In this document: positions 14,888-22,147 of the stretch, piece by piece
Layout of the letters: every line of letters begins with the position of its first letter
Position numbering within the stretch: the stretch's first letter is position 1
From: Leptolyngbya sp. DLM2.Bin15
Lineage (GTDB): Bacteria > Cyanobacteriota > Cyanobacteriia > RECH01
Length of the DNA: 32,846 bases
Direction of reading: 5' to 3'
NCBI GenBank assembly: GCA_007694125.1
Contig: RECH01000185.1
Location: 1-32,846 of the forward strand
The notes under the pieces: generated by a model
The model's database searches: none
The model's input: only the letters and a program-made list of their open reading frames with translations
Told to the model about the DNA's origin: nothing
Translations under genes and position numbers: made by a program

Positions 14888-15856
14888 ATGGCTCCTAAAA
14901 AACTATCGGATGCGGACAAGCAGACCATTATTGAGCTGTATCGCCATCCAGATGAATCAACCTCAACGCTGGCCAACCGCTTTGGAGTCAGCAGCAGCAC
15001 CATTAGCCGCATTGTGAAGCAAGGTCTGCCAAGCGCTGAATATGAAGATCTGGTGCAGCAAAAGCGCAGTGGTCCCCGGTCGGTGATCCAATTTGAGCTA
15101 TCACCGACGGTTGATCTTGCTCCAGAGGTGGAGCCAACACCAGTGCCGATCCCAGATCCTGTACCGGAACCGGTAGCTAAACCTGAAATTCCTCGGCCAC
15201 GGCGGGTGCGGCCGCGCCTAGAGCCCGCCGTGGTGTCTGAGCCTGAAGAGCCTCAGGAGTCTCAGGAGGATAAGGAGAAGCCAGACAAGCCGGTTAAAGA
15301 GCGCTTGATTTTGCCCAATATTCGTTCTTCTGCGCCTGCTCCGTCGGTAGGTCGGTTGGATGAGGACGAGACGAGCGATCGCAAGGTGTCAGCGGATCTG
15401 GATGATGACGATGACGACGATGACGATGAGGATGACCTCGACGACCTCGACAATGCTGATTACAGCGATGACGATGAGGATGACGACGAGGATGACGACG
15501 ATGGAGGTGCGTTTCAAGGGCTATCTGCTGGGGGCGATCGCTTCACCCCGCTGGAGATCCGTCCGCTGATTGAAGCTTCGCTCACCCGGAGCTACTATGT
15601 CGTCGTCGATCGCTCCGCTAATTTAATTACTCGCCCCCTCAAGGACTTTGCCGACCTGGGGCAAATTGACGAAGCCGAAACTCGGGAACGGACGCTGCCG
15701 GTGTTTGACAACCACCGGATTGCCCGGCGCTTTTCTCGCCGCACCCAGCGCATTGTCAAGGTGCCTGATGGCAAGGTGTTGCATAAGGTTAGCCGCTATC
15801 TCAATGCCAAGGGCATTACTCGTTTGTTCGTGGATGGGCATATCTACGAGGTTTAA
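14888..15856 (+). CDS. HTH protein with long Asp-rich tract
   Basis: A 322-residue protein in four parts. Residues 5-46 are a homeodomain-like helix-turn-helix of the kind in IS630/IS3 transposases (LSDADKQTIIELY, STLANRFGVSSSTISRIV). Residues 70-165 are Pro/Glu/Arg-rich and probably unfolded. Residues 170-205 contain about 26 Asp and 6 Glu with hardly anything else. Residues 217-322 form a conserved-looking domain (FTPLEIRPLIEASLTRSYYVVVDRSANLITRPL, VSRYLNAKGITRLFVDGHIYEV). No transposase catalytic domain is present, so it is probably a regulator or a DNA/RNA-associated protein with a DNA-mimicking acidic region. ATG 14888 has GGGAGGA ten bases upstream. It is followed 66 bases later by thiE on the same strand. 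Confidence 0.8.
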   Translation: MAPKKLSDADKQTIIELYRHPDESTSTLANRFGVSSSTISRIVKQGLPSAEYEDLVQQKRSGPRSVIQFELSPTVDLAPEVEPTPVPIPDPVPEPVAKPEIPRPRRVRPRLEPAVVSEPEEPQESQEDKEKPDKPVKERLILPNIRSSAPAPSVGRLDEDETSDRKVSADLDDDDDDDDDEDDLDDLDNADYSDDDEDDDEDDDDGGAFQGLSAGGDRFTPLEIRPLIEASLTRSYYVVVDRSANLITRPLKDFADLGQIDEAETRERTLPVFDNHRIARRFSRRTQRIVKVPDGKVLHKVSRYLNAKGITRLFVDGHIYEV

Positions 15857-15922
15857 TCATGTTCCAGATCTCCCTGGCAGGAGCTGCCTCCTCCCACCTA
15901 TGACGTTGTTACGGAAATCACC

Positions 15923-17020
15923 ATGGGCGAAATTGATGATCATTCCGTTGGCAAGCAGCCAGACTTCAGTCGGTCGGCGGTGCATCGCATTTTAGATGCC
16001 AACCTAGACCGGGCTCGGGAAGGCCTGCGCACCATTGAAGAGTGGTGCCGGTTTGGCCTGAATGAAGGGGCGTTGACGGACGAATGTAAGCAACTGCGTC
16101 AGGAGCTAGCCCGCTGGCATACCCCGGATATTCGGGCGGCCCGCGACACCTTGGCCGATGTGGGTACTGACCTGACTCACGTCCAAGAAGAGCAGCGCCA
16201 GAGCATTACCCATCTGCTCCAGGCCAACTTTAGCCGCATCCAGGAAGCCCTGCGGGTGCTGGAAGAATATGGCAAGCTCTACTCCAGCGAGATGGGGGCG
16301 GCCTGCAAGAAAATGCGCTACCGGGTGTATGTACTCGATAGCCAGCTCACTGGCCAACAGCGCCATCAGCGCTTAGGGCGATCGCCTCTTTATTTAGTCA
16401 CCTCTCCCCAAGAGAATCTACTATCAGCGGTGGAAGCGGCCCTGCAGGGCGGGTTGTCTCTGGTGCAATATCGGGATAAAACTGCCGACGATACGACTCG
16501 TCTGCAGCGGGGTAAGGACTTGTGTGACCTGTGCCATCGCTATAATGCTCTGTTTATCATGAACGACCGGGTGGATTTAGCCCTGGCGGTGAATGCCGAT
16601 GGCGTGCACCTGGGTCAGCAGGATATTCCCATTGCCTTGGCGCGGCAGATTTTGGGGGCTAATCGGATTATTGGCCGGTCTACCACGAACCCTGATGAGC
16701 TGCACCAAGCGATTCAGGACGGTGCCGACTATGTGGGGGTTGGCCCGGTGTATGAAACGCCTACCAAGGCCGGCAAGGCGGCGGCGGGGCTGGGCTATGT
16801 GCGCTACGCCGCTGAGCATTGCCCGATTCCCTGGTATGCCATCGGCGGTATTGATGCCGACAATCTCACCCATGTGTTGGGAGCTCAGGCGGAGCGGGTG
16901 GCCATTGTCCGCGCCATTATGCAGGCGGAGCAACCGACGCTGATCACCCAGTATTTTCTGTCCCAACTGGGTCGGGTGCAGATGATGCGGGGGAGTCAGT
17001 CTCCGTCGGCGTCTTCCTAG
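15923..17020 (+). CDS. thiE: Thiamine-phosphate synthase with N-terminal domain
   Basis: A 365-residue two-domain enzyme. From about residue 153 it is a ThiE TIM barrel, which joins HMP pyrophosphate and thiazole phosphate to give thiamine phosphate: LYLVTS, QYRDK, LFIMNDRVDLALAVNADGVHLGQQD, IIGRSTTN, YVGVGPVYETPTKAGKAAAGL and YAIGGID with the phosphate-binding end. The first 150 residues are a helical domain (VHRILDANLDRAREGLRTIEEWCRF, RIQEALRVLEEYGKLY) found fused to ThiE in cyanobacteria; its role is not known to me. The ATG at 15923 has a GGA close upstream. thiS follows 54 bases later, so the two are probably one operon. No TPP riboswitch motif is seen ahead of it. Confidence 0.94.
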   Translation: MGEIDDHSVGKQPDFSRSAVHRILDANLDRAREGLRTIEEWCRFGLNEGALTDECKQLRQELARWHTPDIRAARDTLADVGTDLTHVQEEQRQSITHLLQANFSRIQEALRVLEEYGKLYSSEMGAACKKMRYRVYVLDSQLTGQQRHQRLGRSPLYLVTSPQENLLSAVEAALQGGLSLVQYRDKTADDTTRLQRGKDLCDLCHRYNALFIMNDRVDLALAVNADGVHLGQQDIPIALARQILGANRIIGRSTTNPDELHQAIQDGADYVGVGPVYETPTKAGKAAAGLGYVRYAAEHCPIPWYAIGGIDADNLTHVLGAQAERVAIVRAIMQAEQPTLITQYFLSQLGRVQMMRGSQSPSASS

Positions 17021-17074
17021 ATTGCCTGTTCACCCTAGATTCTGCCCTTCTTAGATGTCCCGGTACGCTGCTGT

Positions 17075-17290
17075 ATGACTTCAGTTCCTGTAACCCTGAC
17101 GGTGAATGGGGAAACCCAAACCTGTCCACCCCAAACGTCGTTACCTCAGTTTTTAATCCTGATTGGCATGAATCCTCGCCTGGTGGCGGTGGAATATAAC
17201 GGCGAAATCCTCCATCGTCAGTTTTGGGAGCAGACGCTGATCCAAGAGGGCGATCGCCTTGAAGTGGTCACAATTGTGGGCGGCGGCTAG
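17075..17290 (+). CDS. thiS: Sulfur-carrier protein ThiS
   Basis: A 71-residue ubiquitin-like protein that carries sulfur as a C-terminal thiocarboxylate to thiazole synthase ThiG. The defining end VVTIVGGG with terminal Gly-Gly is intact, and VTLTVNGE, PQTSLPQFL and VAVEYNGEILHR match the family's strands. Length is typical (65-72). It lies 54 bases after thiE on the same strand, a thiamine gene pair; thiG is not in the window. A dispersed repeat starts immediately after its stop codon and may supply the transcript end. Confidence 0.95.
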   Translation: MTSVPVTLTVNGETQTCPPQTSLPQFLILIGMNPRLVAVEYNGEILHRQFWEQTLIQEGDRLEVVTIVGGG

Positions 17291-17292
17291 GT

Positions 17293-17394
17293 GACTAGTA
17301 CTCTGAGGCGGAAGTAAGCCGCCTATTGGCTGAGGTGGGAAACCTTGTGTGTCCTGGAATCCCTTTTCGTTTTTCTGTCTTCGTTCTTCTATCT
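17293..17394. repeat. Dispersed ~100-bp repeat, copy A
   Basis: Starts three bases after the thiS stop with CTAGTACTCTGAGG, then GGAAGTAA-CCGCCTATTG, GGGAAACC, GTGTGTCCTGG and a CTTTTCGTT...TCTTCGTTCTTCTATCTT tail. The same order of blocks recurs at 32743-32846 with a few substitutions and small indels. No ORF is shared. Confidence 0.85.
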
Positions 17395-17587
17395 TGCGGT
17401 ACTAGTTCGGATATTCCCCATAAATTCCTCCTTAAGCTCGCCCCTGTTCTGAAGAACAAGACAGTACAGTAATAAGTAGGGAGCGTAGGATGCTCAACGC
17501 CATCGACCCAACCTTGAGCATCAACGATCGCTCTAGATGAAGCGATCGCTATCCCTGGTCTTGGTTTGCTGGAATAACACAATCACT

Positions 17588-18541
17588 ATGCACAACACAC
17601 GAATTAAACGCTTCAAATCCCTACTCAAGCCGCTGTTAGCCCTTGCCCTTATGGTTGCCTTGGTCTTCGGTCAGGCGGATAGTGCGTTGGCGGCCCGTGG
17701 CGGACGGATGGGAGGCGGTAGCTTCTCCCGGTCAATGCCCAGTCGCACCTACACTTCTCCAGCGCGGCCGGCTCCAGGGGGCGGCTATTATGGCGGCGGT
17801 GGGTTCGGCTTTCCCTTCTTGATCCCCTTCTTCGGCTTTGGCGGCGGCTTTGGCGGTCTGTTCACCATTTTTATGGTGATTGCCGTGGGCAACTTCCTGA
17901 TGTCGGCGGTGCGGCGATCGCAGGAGAACGCCACGGTGGAGGAAACCTACAACCCCACCATGTCGGTGAACAAACTGCAAGTGGCGCTGTTGGCTGATGC
18001 CCGCACCCTGCAGGATGACCTAAACCGCATTGCGGAATCCGCCGATACGGGTTCAGCCGCTGGGCTGGCCCAAGTGCTGCAAGAAACCACCCTATCGCTG
18101 CTGCGACATCCGGAATATTGGGTCTACGGCAGCAGCAGCAGCCAACAGGCCAAGATGGATTCTGCGGAACTGCAGTTTAACCGACTGGCGTTGACGGAGC
18201 GCAGTAAGTTCAGCGAAGAAACCCTGTCTAATGTGAATAACCAACTGCGTCAGGCGAGCGATCGCTTGGCCCTAGGTTCTAAAGGCGAGATTGACCCCGC
18301 TAAGCTACCGGATCAACCCGGAGAATACATTGTGGTCACGCTGATTACGGCCAACCAAGGCAAGCTGGATCTGCCGACTATTCAAAGTTCTCAAGATCTG
18401 CGCCGGGCTCTGAGCCAGATGGGGGCGATCGCCGGGGACAAACTTGCAGCTCTAGAGGTGCTATGGACACCCCAAGCCGAGGGCGATACCCTATCGGCAG
18501 ACGAGCTGCTGGCGGAATATCCTGACCTACGACTGGTCTAG
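17588..18541 (+). CDS. DUF1517 membrane-anchored protein
   Basis: A 317-residue protein of the DUF1517 family, conserved in cyanobacteria and plastids, function not established. It has a basic N-terminus (HNTRIKRFKSLLK), a hydrophobic signal segment (PLLALALMVALVFGQ) with a possible cleavage site ADSALAA, then Gly/Ser/Arg-rich sequence (RGGRMGGGSFSRSMPSRTY, GGGYYGGGG), a second membrane segment around FPFLIPFFGFGG...LFTIFMVIAVGNFL, and a helical soluble domain starting VNKLQVALLADARTLQDDL and ending with a YIVVTLITAN strand region. ATG 17588 is used because it leads straight into the signal peptide; an in-frame ATG at 17537 would add 17 residues before it and has no ribosome site. Ends at a bidirectional hairpin shared with the cca gene. 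Confidence 0.85.
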   Translation: MHNTRIKRFKSLLKPLLALALMVALVFGQADSALAARGGRMGGGSFSRSMPSRTYTSPARPAPGGGYYGGGGFGFPFLIPFFGFGGGFGGLFTIFMVIAVGNFLMSAVRRSQENATVEETYNPTMSVNKLQVALLADARTLQDDLNRIAESADTGSAAGLAQVLQETTLSLLRHPEYWVYGSSSSQQAKMDSAELQFNRLALTERSKFSEETLSNVNNQLRQASDRLALGSKGEIDPAKLPDQPGEYIVVTLITANQGKLDLPTIQSSQDLRRALSQMGAIAGDKLAALEVLWTPQAEGDTLSADELLAEYPDLRLV

Positions 18542-18582
18542 ATGAGCCTCGGCGAGCCTCGGTTGGCTCGCAGAACACAATA

Positions 18583-18619
18583 AGACGGGTGGGTCTAGTA
18601 ACAAGACTCACCCGTCTTT
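18583..18619. terminator. Bidirectional hairpin between DUF1517 and cca genes
   Basis: AGACGGGTGGGTCT at 18583-18596 pairs with AGACTCACCCGTCT at 18604-18617 (14 positions, one G-T). The + strand continues TTGC. It lies 41 bases after the DUF1517 stop and 17 before the cca stop, so it can end both converging transcripts. Confidence 0.8.
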
Positions 18620-18633
18620 GCTGTGGAATGACG

Positions 18634-19938
18634 CTAGGCCAGGTTGTTTTCCACCAGCGATCGCGCCCAGGCCATGGCCTCCGATGCCGTGTGAACATGG
18701 CCTTCAGCGTGGGCCAGTTGAATGGCTTCCAGCAGTTGACCAATGCGGGGACTGGGGCGAATTTGCAGATGCTGGATTAAGTCTCGACCGCTAACTAGGG
18801 GAACGGGATGGGCGATCGCATCCTGAGGATCCAGGAACCGCTCAATCAGGGGGGCGATCGCGCCTAGGGCAACGCCTTGGCCTAGCGCCAACACTACCAG
18901 CGCCGGCATCGCCGCTCCTATATGGCGGAAGACGTAATATTGCTCGCGGGCTGATAGGCCATGCTGGGCAAAGGTATGCAGCATACCGACATGGTTGAGC
19001 GCAGTGACCACCGACTGCACCTCGGCGCGGCTATATTTCAACTGCCAGAGTTCTGCCTCTGCCTGGGCAGGCACCGACGAGACGAGGCAGGCCAGCTTAG
19101 CGATGCGTAGCCAACTGCGCCCTACGCCCGAAGCATGCTGCTGGTCGCGCATCCAGGTGGTGAGTTCGGCGGCAAGGGCGGGATAGTGTTCCTCAAGGGC
19201 GATCGCGGCCCGGTCAATCTGGGCGATGCAGGCCATGGATGCGGCCGTGGCCTGGCTGAGCCAATGGCGAAAGAGCCCATCCTGCCAAGCCATGGTCAAA
19301 AATGCCGTACCGCTGGGGGCGCTGAGCAAATAATTTAACTCCGACTGCACCCGCTCGGCGGCAATATGCTGCAAGAGTGGTGTGAGCCCCTGAATGGTGT
19401 GCCGGGTGTCGGCATCGAGCCAGAAGCCAAGCTGGGCTGCCTGGCGGTAGGCCCGCAGCAGCCGTAGGGGATCATCCTGAAGGTTACTGGGGGCAATCAT
19501 GCGGATTTGCCGCTGCTGTAGGTCAGCATAGCCCTGGAGCGGATCAAAGAGGGTCTGACTGGCTGGATGGTAGGCGATCGCATTCACCGTAAAGTCACGC
19601 TGCTTGAGATCGGCGTCAATGGTTTCACCAACCTGCTGGGCAAAGTCTGCCGTGGCTTGGTGGAAGACGACGCGGGCAATTTGGCGTTCTGCATCGAGCA
19701 CCACAAAGCCAGCTCGGTAATGTTTAGCGATCGCTTTTGCGGTTTCCACCGCGTGATGGGGCAGCACAAAGTCTAGATCCAGATAGTCGGCGTGCCGTTC
19801 TAGTAAGGCATCGCGAACATTGCCACCCACCAAGTAGGCATCGGATGGTAGCCAATTGACGCTGAATGGCCACGTCTCTGGGGATAAGACCGATGCGGAT
19901 TTAGGCACCTGTTGTAAAGAAATCAAGGGATAGAACAC
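18634..19938 (-). CDS. cca: CCA-type tRNA nucleotidyltransferase
   Basis: A 434-residue class II nucleotidyltransferase that adds C and/or A to tRNA 3' ends. Motif A is LVGGNVRDALL (36-46) with the metal-binding D-x-D in DLDFVLP (54-60); then RDFTVNAIAY, DPLQGYADL and DDPLRLLRAYRQAAQLGF (motif with the RRxx-type arginines), and a C-terminal LIQHLQIRPSPRIGQLLEAIQLAHAEG. Some cyanobacteria split CCA addition between separate CC- and A-adding enzymes, so the exact activity cannot be read from the motifs alone. The start is ATG 19938; the first 30 residues before the catalytic motif are less conserved. It diverges from ycf34. The tRNA-Arg in this window lacks an encoded CCA. Confidence 0.92.
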   Translation of the reverse strand: MFYPLISLQQVPKSASVLSPETWPFSVNWLPSDAYLVGGNVRDALLERHADYLDLDFVLPHHAVETAKAIAKHYRAGFVVLDAERQIARVVFHQATADFAQQVGETIDADLKQRDFTVNAIAYHPASQTLFDPLQGYADLQQRQIRMIAPSNLQDDPLRLLRAYRQAAQLGFWLDADTRHTIQGLTPLLQHIAAERVQSELNYLLSAPSGTAFLTMAWQDGLFRHWLSQATAASMACIAQIDRAAIALEEHYPALAAELTTWMRDQQHASGVGRSWLRIAKLACLVSSVPAQAEAELWQLKYSRAEVQSVVTALNHVGMLHTFAQHGLSAREQYYVFRHIGAAMPALVVLALGQGVALGAIAPLIERFLDPQDAIAHPVPLVSGRDLIQHLQIRPSPRIGQLLEAIQLAHAEGHVHTASEAMAWARSLVENNLA

Positions 19939-20057
19939 AGCCTCCCAGAGGGGAGGGTACGACAGTAATTGGGACAGTTATGGAGATAGTCATGGGGACA
20001 TGAATCTGCCGAGCCCACACCTACATCGGGGAGGATGGATGGGGCGATCGGGGAATC

Positions 20058-20072
20058 GTTGCATTTTGCAAC
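20058..20072. promoter_or_regulatory. Palindrome in the cca-ycf34 divergent spacer
   Basis: GTTGCA-TTT-TGCAAC is a perfect 6-bp inverted repeat with a three-base centre, located midway between the divergent cca and ycf34 starts, 97 bases before the ycf34 ATG. Its position fits an operator; the regulator is unknown. Confidence 0.35.
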
Positions 20073-20168
20073 ATCTACCCAACGACAGCCCAGATTCGGC
20101 AAAACATGAGTTAGATTAACAAAAAACGGTCATTGGTTGGTCATTTTTACCCAGGGGGAGGCTTTGAG

Positions 20169-20417
20169 ATGTGTATTTGCGTCAACTGCCGCTACGTCGA
20201 TCGCTGTATTACCTATCATGAGGTCGAGCACCAGCATCAGCAACCCCATCTCACAGAATCTCCAGATTTCGAAGCTGTTGAACCGACGATTAATGTCAAT
20301 ATCCGCCACCATGATCAAGAAATTGAGATGGAGTGGGATGTTGTTGGGTGCGAAAGTTTTACCGCTGATCAAGGCAAGTGGTCGCGGCTGCGTCCCGGAG
20401 AACTGGTTCCCACCTAA
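20169..20417 (+). CDS. ycf34: Ycf34, iron-sulfur protein of photosynthesis
   Basis: An 82-residue protein matching Ycf34, conserved in cyanobacteria and red-lineage plastids. It begins MCICVNCRYVDRC, giving Cys2, Cys4, Cys7 and Cys13, then YHEVEHQH...QPHL, PTINVNI and EMEWDVVGCESF with Cys61 followed by GKWSRL. Ycf34 from Synechocystis was reported to bind a 4Fe-4S cluster and to affect photosynthetic electron transport and pigment levels. I start at ATG 20169: a GGGGGAGG ribosome site lies seven bases upstream and family members begin MCIC. An in-frame ATG at 20133 would add residues without support. The next gene starts 5 bases after its stop, so the two are surely co-transcribed. Confidence 0.93.
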   Translation: MCICVNCRYVDRCITYHEVEHQHQQPHLTESPDFEAVEPTINVNIRHHDQEIEMEWDVVGCESFTADQGKWSRLRPGELVPT

Positions 20418-20480
20418 TCCATATGCAAATTCTTGAGCAAACTCCTCAGCGATTGGTCATTCGGTATAATCCTGTGCATC
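20275..20480 (+). repeat. Segmental duplication, left copy (5' high-identity part)
   Basis: The 3' half of ycf34 and the first ~18 codons of the next gene recur at 21290-21495, 1,015 bases downstream, in the same order and strand with roughly nine in ten bases equal by eye. Beyond this part the copies are similar mainly at protein level. Confidence 0.85.
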
Positions 20481-20944
20481 GCTGGCTGATGGCAGCAGGG
20501 GCGATCGTCTACATTTTTGTGTCGGGTGTGTCGGGCAGTGCCGCGGCCCGCGCCATTTATGCCGTCTTTCTGCTGAGCATTGCCCTGGTTCTGTTGCTCT
20601 GGCGGGGAGATCAGGTGACCTGCGCGTTTGATAAGCAAAAGGGCCGCCTCACCTATCAACGCAGTGGACTAAGGGGCACCAATACCACGGTCGTTCCCTT
20701 GCCCACCGTTTCCCATATCACCCTGCAAGAGCGACGGTATCGCCGCCGGTCGTGGCGGGAGGGACGGGTCTATTGGGTGTACCTAGAGCTGCGCTCATCG
20801 CGGGAGCGGCTGGCCCTGTCGTCCGATACGTTCTTTGACTTAGAAAAAGCCCAGAATGCTGCCTGGCTGGTGTCAGATTTTCTCGGTCTACCGCCGTTCA
20901 GTTTTGTTGAAGCTCCTCCTCTGTCCCTGTTTTCGTTTTACTAG
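20423..20944 (+). CDS. Small membrane protein with PH-like domain, copy 1
   Basis: A 173-residue protein: MQILEQTPQRLVIRYNP, two closely spaced membrane helices (WLMAAGAIVYIFVSGV and AIYAVFLLSIALVLLLW), then a soluble beta-rich part QVTCAFDKQKGRLTYQRSGLRG...TTVVPLPTVSHITLQERR...VYLELRSSRERLALSS and a C-terminal helix AQNAAWLVSDFLGLPPF. The arrangement resembles bacterial PH-domain (bPH) membrane proteins, whose function is mostly unknown; I do not claim more. It begins 5 bases after ycf34, suggesting translational coupling. A second copy lies at 21438-21980, about half identical over the soluble part. The ATG is chosen because both copies start MQILEQT. Confidence 0.8.
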   Translation: MQILEQTPQRLVIRYNPVHRWLMAAGAIVYIFVSGVSGSAAARAIYAVFLLSIALVLLLWRGDQVTCAFDKQKGRLTYQRSGLRGTNTTVVPLPTVSHITLQERRYRRRSWREGRVYWVYLELRSSRERLALSSDTFFDLEKAQNAAWLVSDFLGLPPFSFVEAPPLSLFSFY

Positions 20945-21289
20945 ACCCTGCTCTTATCCGTAGCTGGATCTTTTAATACACCGTGGTGTAGGATGCCGTT
21001 AGAGCCCGCACTATCTAGTCAAACATCTAGTCAAGTTGATGGAGACTAACGCTAGTAAAGCATTCAGGCTCATTTGGTTGGTAAATCTAATGTCTTTTGC
21101 ATGAGGAAGCAATAGGTTGAGAACTTGCTTGACCCATTTTCTTACGTTAGATATGCCACTAAGTGGGAAGACTTAACGATTGGCAGGCATTTCGACGTCG
21201 CTCAATGCTCAAATCCTGATGAGGAGAGGATTGAGCGTAGTCGAAACCCGGCAATTTGGCTTCATTGAATGGAGTCCACCTACTTAGCA
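20945..21289. other. Spacer between the duplicated units
   Basis: About 345 bases without a gene, separating the left duplicate from the ycf34 remnant. It contains the hairpin repeat at 21190-21246. The first half shows nothing I can identify. The 5' half of ycf34, including the cysteine cluster, is absent at the place where it would be expected. Confidence 0.5.
21190..21246. repeat. 57-bp hairpin element
   Basis: TTTCGACGTCGCTCAAT (21190-21206) and ATTGAGCGTAGTCGAAA (21230-21246) are inverted copies with two mismatches around a 23-base loop. The arm resembles the TTTCGACTACGCTCAA motif common in cyanobacterial intergenic palindromes. It ends 43 bases before the duplicated ycf34 piece. Confidence 0.7.
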
Positions 21290-21437
21290 CTGTTGAACCA
21301 ACGATAAAGGTCAATATCCGTCGCCATGATCACGAGATGGAGATGGAGTGGGATGGGCTTGGGTGCGAAAGTTTGACCGCTGATCAAGGCAAGTGGTCGC
21401 GGTTGCGTCTTGGAGGACTGGTACCAACCCAATCACC
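21290..21437 (+). pseudogene. Truncated ycf34 remnant
   Basis: The frame from GTT at 21292 reads VEPTIKVNIRRHDHEMEMEWDGLGCES, GKWSRLRLGGLVPT, clearly the C-terminal half of Ycf34 at 20169. The N-terminal 37 residues, with four of five cysteines, are missing, and the stop codon has mutated (ACC-TAA to ACC-CAA), so the frame runs on into the next gene. A TTG-initiated frame from 21256 could make a 78-residue product without a cluster-binding site, but there is no ribosome site. I call it a pseudogene. Confidence 0.85.
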
Positions 21438-21980
21438 ATGCAAATTCTTGAGCAAACTTCTCAGCGACTGGTCATTCGGTATAATCCCATGAATTACTGG
21501 CTGCTGACATTAAGGGCGATCGCTTTCATTTTTTCGGCGGTTGTGTTGGTCGGTACTTTTGGGGTGGCTGTGTTGAGCGGTGATTGGTTTTTGAACATCC
21601 TCTGTATATTCTACCTACCAATTCTTGCCTTGCTGTGGCTCTTACCGGAGGGGCAGGGGCAGGTCACCTGCACGTTTGATAAGCAAGCGGACCGCCTCCT
21701 TTATCAACGCAGGAGCCTGCGGGGTACCACCACGACGGTAGTTGCCTTGTCTACCGTTTACCAGATCACTCTTCAGGAGGAGCGGCCGGTGCAGAATTAC
21801 ACCTACTTCCCCGGGGAGATACTGTATAGTGTGTACCTAGAACTGCGCTCATCGCGGGAACGGTTTACCCTGCTGCCTGCTAATTCTTTCAACATGGTAA
21901 AAGCCCAGAAGATAGTCTGGCTGGTGTCAGATTTTCTCGAACTACCTCCGTTCAATCTTATCGAATTTGTTGAACCATAA
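21438..21980 (+). CDS. Small membrane protein with PH-like domain, copy 2
   Basis: A 180-residue paralogue of the gene at 20423. The first 17 residues are almost identical (MQILEQTSQRLVIRYNP). The membrane region has diverged (LLTLRAIAFIFSAVVLVGTFGVAV, then ILCIFYLPILALLWLL), the soluble part is again similar (QVTCTFDKQADRLLYQRRSLRGTTTTVV, VYLELRSSRERFTLLP, AQKIVWLVSDFLELPPFNL). The frame is intact with no stops, so selection has probably kept it even though its upstream ycf34 partner decayed. Its ribosome site must lie in the remnant; GGAGG at about 21414 is 20 bases from the ATG, so translation may be weak. Its transcription start is unknown. Confidence 0.78.
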   Translation: MQILEQTSQRLVIRYNPMNYWLLTLRAIAFIFSAVVLVGTFGVAVLSGDWFLNILCIFYLPILALLWLLPEGQGQVTCTFDKQADRLLYQRRSLRGTTTTVVALSTVYQITLQEERPVQNYTYFPGEILYSVYLELRSSRERFTLLPANSFNMVKAQKIVWLVSDFLELPPFNLIEFVEP

Positions 21981-22008
21981 GCAAAAGAGCCGCCGCACCC
22001 CTCAACCC

Positions 22009-22065
22009 GGTGAGGCGTAGCCGTAACGCACCATCTCATGAGGCTTTGATGCGTTGCGCTGTCGC
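22009..22065. repeat. Palindromic dispersed repeat, copy 3
   Basis: GGTGAGGCGTAGCCGTAACGCACC followed by ATCTCATGAGGCTT and GATGCGTTGCGCTGTCGCT; matches 3214-3275 in order and sequence with a few changes. Here it lies downstream of the second PH-like gene. Confidence 0.65.
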
Positions 22066-22147
22066 TCACACATCCTGCCTATCTATAGAGTTTGCTACTC
22101 AGAACGTCATCGAACTCAGGTATGAGAAGGGTAGGGCTGGGCGATGG

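Noticed and set aside
14888-15856. Possible transposase (IS630-type HTH)
   Set aside because: Only the HTH is present; there is no DDE catalytic domain, no terminal inverted repeats and no target duplication.
15857-15922. TPP riboswitch upstream of thiE
   Set aside because: The spacer is only 66 bases and lacks the CUGAGA and ACCUGA-type conserved segments.
21256-21492. TTG-initiated 78-residue frame containing the ycf34 remnant
   Set aside because: No ribosome site, no cysteine cluster, and the frame runs past the original stop into the next gene, so it is treated as a pseudogene.
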